Below are positions 9,613-20,170 of a DNA stretch of 64,000 nt, one piece after another. A model generated the notes under the pieces. The model ran no database searches and was not told where the DNA came from. It saw only the letters and a program-made list of their open reading frames with translations. The stretch's first letter is position 1, and each line of letters opens with the position of its first letter. Source of the DNA: Agapanthus africanus (lineage: Eukaryota > Streptophyta > Magnoliopsida > Asparagales > Amaryllidaceae); the NCBI GenBank assembly GCA_030015575.1, contig CM057346.1, positions 115,239,899 to 115,303,898 of the forward strand. Reading direction: 5' to 3'. The position numbers were made by a program, and so were the translations under genes.

Positions 9613-12600
9613 CTAGGGCCAGCTGATGTAGTATCGCATACCGAGCATCCCGAAGAGTCTCTCAAACTGTATCTGGGGAATGGCCTTCGTGAGTGGATCC
9701 GCCGTGTTGTTCTTCGTGTCAACTCTCCTGACCTCGATCTCCCGGCGATCAACTATCTCCCGGATCAGGTGATACCGCCTCAGAATATGCCTGGATCGCT
9801 GATGGGATCTGGGTTCCTTGGCCAAAGCCACCGCTCCATTGTTATCGCAATACAAAGGTATTGGATGCTCAATGGATGGAACCACTCCAAGTTCAGTAAT
9901 GAACTTCTTGATCCAGACAGCCTCTTTGGCAGCATCGTTGGCCGCGATGTATTCAGCCTCCATCGTCGAGTCTGCCACGGTTTCCTGCTTGGAACTCTTC
10001 CAGCTAACCGCCCCTCCGTAAAGGGTAAAGACAAATCCCGACTGCGACTTAGAGTCGTCCTTATCACTCTGGAAGCTCGAATCGGTAAAGGACTCCACTT
10101 GGAGTTCTCCGTTACCATACACCAAGAGCATCTCTTTAGTCCTTCGTAAGTACTTGAGAATGCTCTTCACAGCTGTCCAGTGACTCTCTCCAGGATCAGC
10201 TTGATACCTGCTCACTATACTTAGTGAGTATGCTACATCGGGTCTGGTACACAGCATCGCGTACATGATAGAGCCTACAGCCGAAGCATAGGGTATCCCT
10301 TGCATGCGAGCTCTCTCCAAATCAGTCTTGGGAGACATCTCTTTGGAGAGAGTGACTCCAGAGATCGTGGGCAAGTTCCCATGCTTGGATTCTTCCATAC
10401 TAAACCTCTTTAGTATGGTGTCAATGTACCTGGATTGGGACAATCCCAATATCCTTTTGGATCTATCTCTATAGATCCTGATTCCAAATATGCAGGAGGC
10501 ATCACCAAGATCTTTCATTGAGAATCTTTGTGATAAGAAGAGCTTGACCGATTGCAGCATAGGAATATCATTTCCTATCAAGAGTATGTCGTCTACGTAC
10601 AATACGAGGAAGAAAACCTTACTCTCTGCCACCTTCTTGTAGATACAAGGTTCATCTGGATTTTTGACGAAATCAAACTCTTTGATAACGACGTCAAAGC
10701 AGATGTTCCAACTCCGCGATGCTTGCTTTAATCCATAAATGGATTTAAGCAGCTTGCACACCTTCCCGCTGCTCCCACTATCTACGAAGCCCTCTGGCTG
10801 AGTCATGTACACGCACTCTTCTAAATCACCATTTAGAAAGGTGGTCGTAACATCCATTTGCCAGATTTCGTAATCATGATATGCAGCGATGGCAAGCATG
10901 ATCCGGATGGATTTAAGCATAGCCACTGGAGAAAAGGTTTCGTCATAGTCCACACCTGGTCTTTGACGAAAACCTTTTGCAACAAGTCTAGCTTTGAAAG
11001 TCTCCACTTTCCCATTTACACCAAGTTTCTTCTTGAAGATCCACTTGCTCCCGATGGGTTTTACCCCTTCAGGAGCAACTTCCAAAGTCCATACTTTGTT
11101 GGTGTACATGGATTCCATCTCGGACCGCATAGCATCCAGCCATTTCACTGAGTCCCTACTCGTGATGGCCTGCTCGAAGCTAGTTGGGTCATCATCCTCC
11201 ATGATGCAATCCTCGCTCCCACCATCCATGAGAAAACCGTAGTATCTCTCAGGTTGGCGAGGAACCCTACTAGATCGGCGGAGTGGCTGAGGTTCATTGG
11301 GAGCTACTGAATCCTCTGGTTCTACTAAATCTTCTGTTGTGTTTTGTTCTGCTGGAACTTCTTCCAGTTCTACCTCAGAGCCACTAATCTCTTTTGCAAG
11401 AAATTCCTTATCTAAAAAGGTGGCATGTTGAGCAACAAATACTCTTTGTTCCTCACTGTGGTAGAAGATATACCCTCGCGAATGTTTGGGATATCCAACA
11501 AATTTACACAAAATAGACCTTGCCTCGAGTTTGTCCGGTTTTTGTCTTTTGACATAGGCCGGGCAACCCCATATCTTAATAAAATTAAGATATGGTCTCT
11601 TCCCTTCCCATATCTCATATGGTGTGGTAGGCACAGATTTGGTGGGAACCCTATTCAGTAGGTATGCTGCTGTTTCCAGTGCATATCCCCAGAAGGAAAC
11701 AGGTAACTCAGCTACACTCATCATAGAGCGCACCATATCCAATAGGGTGCGGTTCCTCCTTTCTGATTCACCGTTGTGCTGTGGTGTATATGGAGGAGTT
11801 AGCTGAGAGAGAATCCCATTCTCTTTTAGGAAGTCCAGGAATTCAATGCTCAAGTATTCACCTCCTCGATCAGATCGTAGGATTTTAATACTTTTTCCGG
11901 TTTGGTTCTCGACTTCTTGTTTATATTCTCTAAATTTCTCAAAAGCTTCTGATTTGCGTTTCATCAGGAACACATATCCGAATCTAGAGAGATCGTCAGT
12001 GAATGTAATGAAGTACGAAGAACCATCCCTGGCATGTGTAGACATGGGACCGCATACATCACTATATATCAGTCCCAAGAGTTTGGTAACTCTTTCTCCG
12101 TGTCCCGTAAACGGAGCTTTGGTCATCTTGCCTTTGAGACATGATTGGCAAGTGTCATAAGATGAAAATTCAAACGGATTTAAATATCCATCCTTATGCA
12201 ACTTAGCTAATCGTGTCGCATTGATGTGACCCAGTCTACAATGCCACAAGAAGGATTCGTTCTGTTCTGAACTCTTCCTCTTGTGTGTGTTTGTTATGCT
12301 CAGAACTGTTGATTGATTTAGAACATAAATGCCATTGCACAACGTGCCTGATCCAACCAACTTTTGGTTACGGAAAATGTTCATAACATTATCCTGTAAT
12401 ACAAAATTATATCCCTCTTTACTCAATAAAGAAACCGATATAATGTTGCATATCAGGTTCGGCATGTAATAACATTCGTTCAGAACCAATGTATTACCAG
12501 TTGGTAATACAAGGTGATATTCCCCGACAGTCTTAGCTGCAACAATTGCACCATTTCCAACTCTAATGTCTTTATCACCTTCTCCAAGTTCTCTACCTTT

Positions 12601-12918
12601 TCTAAGCCCATGTAACTGATTACATATATGGGATCCTGACCCGGTATCTAATACCCAGGACGTAGGGAAAATGGAGAAACAGTTCTCTGTAACGAACACA
12701 CCCGAAGAAAATGCATCATCATGTACTTTCTTCAATCGGGTGGCACGGGAATCCTGGTATTCCCCTATATCCTGTTCAGTCCTATAACTCTTATAGGAAA
12801 GAACGGAACCAACGTTCCCCAGCACAGTATAACGTGCGGGTTCGGTCAATACATCCATATTATTATCTTTATTAAGGCATGAAATGGTCGCTACCTGGAG
12901 AGAGAGAGAAGAAAACAC
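9613..12918 (-). CDS. pol: Copia Pol polyprotein (protease-integrase-RT-RNase H)
   Basis: The intact frame encodes 1101 residues in Copia order (integrase before RT). Numbering starts at 12918. Protease DTGSGSHIC is at 91-99. The integrase zinc region is about 225-260 (WHCRLGH, then CQSC), with catalytic Asp287 (SDVCG), Asp350 (RSDRGGEY) and Glu386 (ESERRN). The RT spans about 600-850 with YVDD at 774-777. RNase H has TDSS near 945 and DSTMEAEY at 983-990. 12918 is GTG; the first in-frame ATG is 12856-12858 (residue 21), so synthesis probably starts there or continues from upstream. The frame is open back to 12957. The product would be cleaved to copy and integrate the element. No stop or frameshift is seen. 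TTTFLNG replaces the more usual TAFLNG in RT. Gag is missing upstream. Confidence 0.95.
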   Translation of the reverse strand: MFSSLSLQVATISCLNKDNNMDVLTEPARYTVLGNVGSVLSYKSYRTEQDIGEYQDSRATRLKKVHDDAFSSGVFVTENCFSIFPTSWVLDTGSGSHICNQLHGLRKGRELGEGDKDIRVGNGAIVAAKTVGEYHLVLPTGNTLVLNECYYMPNLICNIISVSLLSKEGYNFVLQDNVMNIFRNQKLVGSGTLCNGIYVLNQSTVLSITNTHKRKSSEQNESFLWHCRLGHINATRLAKLHKDGYLNPFEFSSYDTCQSCLKGKMTKAPFTGHGERVTKLLGLIYSDVCGPMSTHARDGSSYFITFTDDLSRFGYVFLMKRKSEAFEKFREYKQEVENQTGKSIKILRSDRGGEYLSIEFLDFLKENGILSQLTPPYTPQHNGESERRNRTLLDMVRSMMSVAELPVSFWGYALETAAYLLNRVPTKSVPTTPYEIWEGKRPYLNFIKIWGCPAYVKRQKPDKLEARSILCKFVGYPKHSRGYIFYHSEEQRVFVAQHATFLDKEFLAKEISGSEVELEEVPAEQNTTEDLVEPEDSVAPNEPQPLRRSSRVPRQPERYYGFLMDGGSEDCIMEDDDPTSFEQAITSRDSVKWLDAMRSEMESMYTNKVWTLEVAPEGVKPIGSKWIFKKKLGVNGKVETFKARLVAKGFRQRPGVDYDETFSPVAMLKSIRIMLAIAAYHDYEIWQMDVTTTFLNGDLEECVYMTQPEGFVDSGSSGKVCKLLKSIYGLKQASRSWNICFDVVIKEFDFVKNPDEPCIYKKVAESKVFFLVLYVDDILLIGNDIPMLQSVKLFLSQRFSMKDLGDASCIFGIRIYRDRSKRILGLSQSRYIDTILKRFSMEESKHGNLPTISGVTLSKEMSPKTDLERARMQGIPYASAVGSIMYAMLCTRPDVAYSLSIVSRYQADPGESHWTAVKSILKYLRRTKEMLLVYGNGELQVESFTDSSFQSDKDDSKSQSGFVFTLYGGAVSWKSSKQETVADSTMEAEYIAANDAAKEAVWIKKFITELGVVPSIEHPIPLYCDNNGAVALAKEPRSHQRSRHILRRYHLIREIVDRREIEVRRVDTKNNTADPLTKAIPQIQFERLFGMLGMRYYISWP

Positions 12919-13336
12919 TTTAGCGTAAGCTCGTGCAAGATCAGATTGGTTATTATCTTATCTAATCAGGATGGCTCCCACTGGTTTTTATCAAATCTTC
13001 CTTCAAACCCTAAAAGGAAAGACTAGCCGGGATTAATTACACACTACAAGTTCGCCAATCTTTCAGCCAGGCCAGTGTCGGTACTTTGAGGGAGGTCCCC
13101 CGTGCTTTCGCACGAACCTAATTAATGTAAACCTCGTTTTTCCAGAGGCGTAACCTCGTTAACACCTTTCTAGACACCTACTTGATCGGCTAATTGTAAT
13201 GTGTAAAACTCTCCCAGAAGTAACTCTTACTCGCAGTGGGTATCGAGATCCAACTATCTCATAGAAGGTATGCAATCTCATTGCAAATTTCAACACTTGA
13301 AATTCCCGATAATATTTTGCCCCTAGCACCCTATGA

Positions 13337-13533
13337 CCTTGACGGAGGTCAACAAACCATAGGCTACTAGTCAAGTTCAACCCGTCATTTCTTGATCGAA
13401 TTAAACCCACCCGCACGACCCTTGACGGAGGTCAACAAGGCCGCACGACTACCCTAATCCAATCTGCATCATATGCATAAGCAGATAAATACTAGTTAGC
13501 TACCGCACACTACGCCTTGACGGAGGTGAACAA
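13337..13533. repeat. Three CCTTGACGGAGGTCAACAA repeats with varying flanking stems
   Basis: The word occurs at 13337-13355, 13420-13438 and 13515-13533 (the last with GTGAACAA). It contains an internal palindrome (GACCT...AGGTC) in the first two copies. Bases around it can also pair in two copies although they differ: CTATG...CATAG around the first and CTACG...CGTAG around the third. No coding role is seen. Confidence 0.65.
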
Positions 13534-13686
13534 ACGTAGCACGAATACTAAATAGGACTTATCTGAAATGACGGAGGGCTACGACAGGTTTTTCTGAAAA
13601 CCTATTGCGTAATGAACTTGATATCGTTGTAGAATCAAATGAAGTTTTGAAATGGAATGATTTTGAGGCTTTTTCAGTTTTGCTAA

Positions 13687-13920
13687 AGGGGTCACTCCCG
13701 GTGAAGGGATCGTCGGCCCTTTCCTCGTCGAATGAGGTGCGGGATATATCATATATATCACTGTGCAAAGCAGAAACTATAAAAGCTATCAAAAACAAGC
13801 CGAGTGTGTAGCATCTGCCAGTTATTGCTAAATGAGTCACTCCCGGTGAAGGGATCTCGGTCCTTTCCTCATCGAATAAGGTGCAGGATATATCATATAT
13901 ACCGCTGTGCAAAGCAAGAA
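13687..13920. repeat. Direct duplication of about 90 bp in the Copia leader
   Basis: Copies start near 13689 and 13832. Each has TCACTCCCGGTGAAGGGATC, a CCTTTCCTC word, ATATATCATATATA and TGTGCAAAGCA, with several substitutions between them. The short reading frames across this area are generated by the repeat. Confidence 0.75.
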
Positions 13921-15752
13921 CTGTAGCTACCTGTTTTATTTAAAATTTGATTCTACAACATCTTAGGTTTCTTTTCTTTCATTAATCACATTAATGAAGT
14001 CCCATCATTTAAATACCTAAACATCACAGATAAATACGACGTACACTTATGCCATCCGCATTCGCCTCGATGTCCCCTCGTGCACCGTTAGGTTAGGTAA
14101 CTAACGACAGAGCAGGGCAGGGCTAGTGCGGGTGCAAAACATAAGTAACGTCTATATAATATATCATATATACTATATACTGTATCTATCATAGAACATC
14201 ACATGATCACATCACAGATATCACAGCAGAAGAAACATATGAAACATTGGATATACTAGGACGTCCGTGTTTTCAATACGAGCCAGTATAAAACATGGAT
14301 TCCACGGTCGTGATGAATAGCCAATCCCACACCCCTAGACCCCTACGAGAGCGGCAAGCAACCCTGCCAATTCTAGGGTTAGGAGACCCGGACTCGACTC
14401 CTCGAGTTGGTCTCCCACTGGACCCCAGAACCCTGTTACTTGTGCTCCCCTCCTTGGGTCTATCCTAATGCGGAAAAGTAAATAATATACTACAGGTGAC
14501 ATCTTCCGCAACCTGGAAGTGCCCCAATTAAAAAAAAATATTACATACAAGTTTTTACATGAATGAAAATGAAAAACACTCATCTCACATAAAAACCCCC
14601 GGCTATTCAAACACGACGATCCAATATAACATATCCAGCAACACATAACATCACATGTCATCAACGTAAGTAAGTATGCATACCCCAATTGTCGTTGACG
14701 TATAGCAACGAAACCGGCGATAGGAACATACTACACTTACGGTCATAGAAAAGAAAGTGTAAAACTACAACAGTTGGAATCCACAACCTCTTTAGACATC
14801 ACATGCCTAATCAAATGAAACACTTAGACATCACATGCCTAACAGTTATAAACCCCGCATTTTAGTCTCATTATCGAAAACTCTTTTCAATATCAAGTGA
14901 AACTAAACTGCTAGATTTATAACATTCATTCAGTTATCTCATAACTGTTTGTGAATTCCAATTATTGTATCACATTCCAGATAAACAGAAAATGTTAAAC
15001 TTTCCGATCGAACAGTCGAATACCCAAGTTTTCCCGATACAACTCAACACATGAAATAAGTCTAACAACATTCAGTTCGTGCCTCGGTACCAACGGTCCA
15101 GCCGTAGAAGGGTCAAGCCAACGCCTCACATGTGGCACGCCGTACCGCCCCAAACCCGAAGGTTCAAAGGGCAGTTCAAGACGGTCACATAATCGAGTTA
15201 AGGTTTGTTATCTTCTAGAGGGTCCGTCGCGTTACTTGCACTACTTAGAACGTCGTTAAACTACGGAAAAATCCAACACTTGGAAATTTCCCGACAGGGG
15301 AAAAGTTGGGTATTTATATCCGGTCGAACTTTTTTTTTTAACAAATTCAAAAATTATCCGGAATCCACATAGACAAAATCTGATGATCCGATCGAATCAT
15401 CGAATCCCCAAAACAACCTGGAATATTCAACTCTTGAATAAATATTAAAAATACCCAGAGAACTCAGCACTGTTAAATAGGAATTACTGTGAAAATAGAT
15501 AGGGATGACGTCATCAAGTGGCGGCGGAACCGCCGCACGAGCCAACTCTTGCCGCGGTTCCGCGGCTGTTTAAGCTCCAAATAGTGTCGTATTTGCACAG
15601 TAATTCTTACAATTTCCTGCTGAATTTTTTAGGAATTTTTAATCTGGAAAAATCCCAGTTTTTAGAAAAAGTCCAGAGAGCATCAGAAAGTTAGGTTTTC
15701 GGGTTCGATCGGGTTTCAAACATCGTCTAGACTACGCCTAAGGCTCTAGCTA

Positions 15753-15765
15753 GGCTCTGATACCA
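15753..15765 (-). promoter_or_regulatory. Copia primer binding site, tRNA-iMet
   Basis: On the minus strand TGGTATCAGAGCC follows the LTR end by one base. This is the standard plant initiator tRNA-Met primer site of Copia elements and fixes the element's orientation. Confidence 0.95.
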
Positions 15766-15766
15766 C

Positions 15767-17986
15767 TGTAGGGTTCCTAGGCACGCTAATGAAGTCTCAC
15801 AAGGCATCAACCATGCCAATTTCAAATTTTATGGGTGCCGAGAAACCCTAATACGGATCGTTGACTAGAAGTTTAGGCGATAAACTAAACTAGTTAACAA
15901 CTTAACTAAAGGAGAGATGCTACAACCTTTGTAGATCCGGTTCTCCACTTCCTTAACTCCACGTAGGCGTCCTCTCGCTGTCCATCTCGAATCCTAGACT
16001 CGATCGTCGGCTTCATCGGAAAAACGAGCGGGCAAGGTCGTCGGCTTCGTGCCGAAGATGATCTACGTCGAGGTATCACAAGTTCAAGCTCCGACTTCAC
16101 AAATTTGTGAAACTTGTGAAGATAACACCCAAAACAACTTGGCAAGAGGTAGAGGGTGAAGAAATAGGAGGTGGGTTCACTTTAGAATTGGATTTCTCAC
16201 TTTAGATCTCAAGTTGCCATTGATGGCATCAAGCTTTCTATCTTGAAGAAGAAGATGAAGAAGAAGAAAGAATATGATAAGTGTTGAATTAAAATGAAAA
16301 ATAAATCAATACTTATTATAAGCTAACTAAGGTTAAGTGTAGAGAATAGACCATGGTTACTTGGATGGGTTAGGGTTAAGCATGAAGACAAGAATGGTTA
16401 AGAAGTCAAAGCTTCATGAAGCTTCAACTAAAAACAAATAAAGCCACCATTCTTATCTAAACCATTTCCAAATAAATAAATGAACAAATAAATAAATAAA
16501 AGAATATGCAAAACCCTAATTATCAAATTAACCATGGTTTAATTCTATACACTTAACCAAATGAGCAAGTATCATCAAACATGATACAAAGATGTGCACA
16601 AAAGTATATCACATATACAACATGTACATCAAGTGAGAAAATCCATTTAAAGTGAACCAATACCAGTTAATGCAAAGTAATATATCAAATATATAATTAT
16701 ACATTAAATCATTAAATCAACACTTGATTTAACGATCCGGTCATATCGCATATAACCGACCAGTATCCAATGTATCGTTTTATCAAATCAATGATTCGAT
16801 AACTAGGTCATATCGCATACAACCATTCGAAACATTCATCGCGAGAATGAAATGCGGTATCATATACATGCATTATTCTCGGTCCCGCACATATCTTATA
16901 TGCGCTCCTATTTCGTTTCGCTTGAGCCAGGAAACCTCTGTGTAGGACTCTAAAGACTCGTCAATACGCCGGTAGCAGATGATGATCATATCAAGCACCC
17001 ACAAGCCGCAAGCGGTCTGCTAAACGTAACGGCCATCCGGGTATTGAGCGATCAGAAGATCGACGAGCTAGCCCGCTCACACTCCTGTGAATCCAACCAG
17101 TAACACTTACCGTACAGTCCGGTCTGTTCGTCTGATACGTCGCATATCAAGTCTAGGGGTGGTAAACGTCAGACCCCAATAACCGATAAGTCGTGCCGAT
17201 GTGAGGCTCATAACGGGTTGAGAAACTACTGGTAACACTTACCAGCAAATCTCTAATCAGCCCTGGCCAGGGACTTCCCTGTTACGGCCAATCGAGCACA
17301 GCGCAACATCAACTCCCAATACCGGGAGAGACGAAACCCCTCCTATCGCTCATTGCCTCCATGTGACTCGGGACTGTACCCAAAGACCACCGTTTTGCAC
17401 GCCCTCATGGACGTGGTAAGGTGGAGATCAAAGCATAGTGGGAATCACACAAGACTCTATGACGATCTCGGGTCTACAGACTAACCTGTACAAGTGTCAC
17501 CTGAGAACTGCCATCTGACGTGAGGTATAATACCATCTGGGAGTTCTCGGCGAGTCCGTCCAGTGTACCCAGTCTCCACTGAGCACCCGTATACCATCTC
17601 CGATGTCAAACACCAATGGATATGGGATCATCCATCGCCCATCTCATGGGTCGAGAAGTGTATACGCTAGTCTACTCTGGTATATCGATGCCCCGTCTCG
17701 ATACACCCACGACTAGGGACCTTGAAGGATGTACTTATGGACTACCATGTCCCCACTAGTATGATCTGCATCATAGTCCAGGTAGTCAAGTACACATCCT
17801 AAGGGCTTTACCAACATGTAACCATAAGACAGTTTAAAGAGATAAGTGTACATGTTAAGATAAAGAGCAACCAGATAGCATACTATCATATCGAGCAAGA
17901 AAGTCATCTCTACATATGTCCAAGCATCCAATATAATATATATCATCTGTACAATACTGGCCTCTGGGGCATACATACAACTAACA
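15767..17986 (-). repeat. Copia 5' LTR
   Basis: It has the same 2220-bp length as 7379-9598 with about 31 substitutions by eye and the same TG...CA ends. It is followed by the second CACCA target copy (17987-17991). Confidence 0.95.
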
Positions 17987-17991
17987 CACCA
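17987..17991. repeat. Copia target site duplication, right copy (CACCA)
   Basis: It is identical to 7374-7378. Host-element sequence continues directly after it with CTCGATACAGCAGACG-type repeats. Confidence 0.9.
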
Positions 17992-18812
17992 GCAACCTAG
18001 AGACAACCGCGACGTTCGTCTCGATACAGCAGACGAGTTGTCACCCCAGCGTTCTTCCTCCAGCAGGGTTCAGACGCGACAATCAAACTAACGGAGCCAC
18101 GGCAAAATCCCTAGTCCAAACCTCGACGGTTCACCAGCAACCTAGAGACAACCGCGACATTCGTCTCGATACAGCAGACACAATGCCAGCAAACGAAGCA
18201 AAGGCCAAATTCCTAGCTTCAGGGTCTTGACGACAACTCACATAAAACCTGAGAGACTATCGGAGATCATCCCACACCAGCGCGGAGTGGTTATGACTCA
18301 TCGGGGCTCTCCAAAATGAGCCTAACCTCAAGTAAAAAGAGGCATGGCAAATTCCTAACGCTTGCTCTTCCGACGGTCAAACTGCCAAGGAGGATTGTTT
18401 GAAGACGTCTTGTCCAGCCCTCGAAGGGATCAGAGACACGGCAGTCACAGGGCTACTCGAACAGCATGATAGCCTATCGAGGAATATATCAGCTTATGTG
18501 ACGGTACGACGGCCAAAACCCTAAGTACCACAGACCCTAACAGACTTCTGTCGTAAAGAGCAGAGGTTAACTGTGACGTTAGGATGTTCTTGCGAGAAAT
18601 GCTCGATTCGTCTCGACTTATGAAGAAATTGATGTCTTTGCGAGAACTGCTCGATGCGGCTCGACTCGTAAGATAAAGCCTTAGGCTGTAAGGATTAAAA
18701 AACTTGTTCCCTAAGCTCCGGGACCCTGCAAGTTGGCCCAAAACGGTCTCTTGCATACTATCCACAGGTCTCACTCTCCAAAGTCGAATTTCGACAAGGA
18801 GGAAAACAACCG
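17992..18812 (+). other. Gypsy-type element, 3' non-coding tract after the Copia insertion
   Basis: It resumes the repeat family seen at 6470-7373 (to about 18230) and continues with unique sequence. Some units are related to the hairpin repeats (for example GCGAGAA...CTCG words near 18590-18670). A GCATACTATCCACAGG word near 18752 recalls the closing part of the LTR motif at 616-661. No gene is seen. Confidence 0.6.
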
Positions 18813-18983
18813 CTTACGGGTCCTCTCGACTCATAAGAGGAAAAATTCTTTTATAAGATCCTTACGACTTATAAGAGAAAACGCACTTAGGAATCCTCAC
18901 GATCCCTAAGGAAAAAACACACCTACGAGATCCTCTCGACTTGTAGGGAGAAAAGTCTTTATAAGACCCTCACGGCTCATGAA
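18813..18983 (+). repeat. Hairpin repeat array 3 (five units)
   Basis: The family is the same as at 5301-5472 and 5651-5813. Units are CTTACGGGTC/GACTCATAAG (18813-18837), TTATAAGATC/GACTTATAAG (18851-18875), CTTAGGAATC/GATCCCTAAG (18886-18910), CCTACGAGATC/GACTTGTAGG (18922-18947) and a weaker TTATAAGACC/GGCTCATGAAG unit ending near 18983. Unit order resembles array 2, so the arrays are duplicates of one another as blocks. Confidence 0.8.
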
Positions 18984-19180
18984 GTTGAAAAGCCTTAGGT
19001 AGCAGACCTAAGCCTGCTTCCTAAGCCATCACTGCTCCCCAGAGTAATCAAGACGGAAATCATCTAAAGGACCAAAGGTCCTATTTATAGGCATCCGGAG
19101 CCGTTTCAACTTCCAAAAAGTTGATCCAACGACTGAGATGTTGCCACCGCCACACTCACGTTTGGGGCCACGTGAGCGCA

Positions 19181-19196
19181 ACGGTAGGGGGGCATT
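19181..19196 (+). promoter_or_regulatory. Polypurine tract and 3' LTR border of the Gypsy-type element
   Basis: TAGGGGGGCATT directly precedes TGTTTCCCCC. A G-run ending in GGCA(T) before a TGT start is typical of the plus-strand primer and LTR border. The exact LTR start is uncertain by a few bases, because the 5' LTR start is not in the window. Confidence 0.6.
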
Positions 19197-19426
19197 TGTT
19201 TCCCCCAATTAGAGCAAAGTTCTATTTCTAAGACTGAAAAGTAAAGCAATGCTTCATAAAAAGGGGCTAAGCGCCAAAGGCAATTTATCCTTACAAGAAT
19301 CACCTGCACCTAATAATAGCAAATTAAATTATGCAATGCACAAGCATAACAGAGGGCCAAAATAAAAAGGAACCCTTAACGGATAATAAAATACTCGATT
19401 AAAACACTTGTTCATTATTATTATTA

Positions 19427-20170
19427 TTACATTGAAAAAAGATCACCAAATATGGGATCGAAAGGATAAGGGTTCGCAAAGTTAAGAAGAAGATTCTCCA
19501 GTCCCCTTTCCGTCTTCTCCACTACGTTAAAGCGGCGGTCCTCCCGAGAGGTAGACATCCAACGATCGTCACCGCATTCACCAGAAAAGGTGGCGATGAC
19601 AACCCGACGAGCCCGTATCTGGCTCAGCAAGTGGAAAGAGCAGTCCCTCAGGGCTTTAGTGATCAAGTGCGCTTCGAAAAAGCACTCGATCTTATCCTCG
19701 GCGGCATCAAGCACTGCCGAGGACATCTCTACTGGAGGAGGGGGAAGATCGGCGAGCACCGATGCAAGGATCATCCGAAGCCAAATGGAGTGTGGAGGGA
19801 GAGGAGACCCCACATGAGTCAAAAGCTAGTACATTGTAGTATCGCATTGCTCATCTGTAAGAGAAGAATCCACCAAGCACGCAGCAAAACGGGGAACAAT
19901 GTCCTGAATGGGCACTTCCCATGGTTGTCGACGGGCATGAGGGCGGTTGCAAGCTATGATTGAAAAGGTTCTTTGAAGATGAGAGAAGAAAAGGCTCGGC
20001 TTTGAGTTATATAGACCAAGCACAGAAAATTCTGTACACAGTGGAATTATTTCCAAGACTCGGGAAATGAAAATTCTGGGAAACACAAGTCTGACTTGAA
20101 AAAGGAAGGTGAAAAGACATCTCAGGCGAAGCAACGCTTCAAATCCCCCGCGCTGCGCGCAGAGCGCCAC
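19427..20170 (-). other. Antisense open frame in the 3' LTR, split by one TAG
   Basis: Two adjacent minus-strand frames (20170-19826 and 19822-19427) are in phase and separated only by TAG at 19826-19828, giving about 247 sense codons. Neither starts with ATG (GTG and TTG). Extra antisense frames are known in some Tat-type elements, but I see no domain here. It may be chance openness. Confidence 0.25.

Larger units (their letters stand above)
12919..15752 (-). other. Copia leader region without gag
   Basis: This is the 2.8 kb between primer site and pol where gag would be expected. Only short frames occur, on either strand, and none contains a CX2CX4HX4C knuckle or gag-like core. It holds two repeat groups (13337-13533 and 13687-13920), several AT-rich stretches and GC-richer blocks. 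On the minus strand a pyrimidine tract ending CTCTCTCTCCAG (about 12895-12912) near the pol start resembles a 3' splice site. Gag may have been deleted or diverged beyond recognition. Confidence 0.6.
7379..17986 (-). mobile_element. Ty1/Copia LTR retrotransposon nested in the Gypsy-type element
   Basis: Two direct LTRs of 2220 bp (7379-9598 and 15767-17986) are flanked by a perfect CACCA duplication. The element reads on the minus strand. It has a tRNA-iMet primer site beside the right-hand (5') LTR, a purine tract beside the left-hand (3') LTR, and an intact pol frame in between. I count about 31 differences between the LTRs (about 1.4 percent), fewer than between the host element's LTRs, as nesting requires. 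The 2.8 kb between primer site and pol has no gag frame, so the element probably depends on gag supplied elsewhere. Confidence 0.95.
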
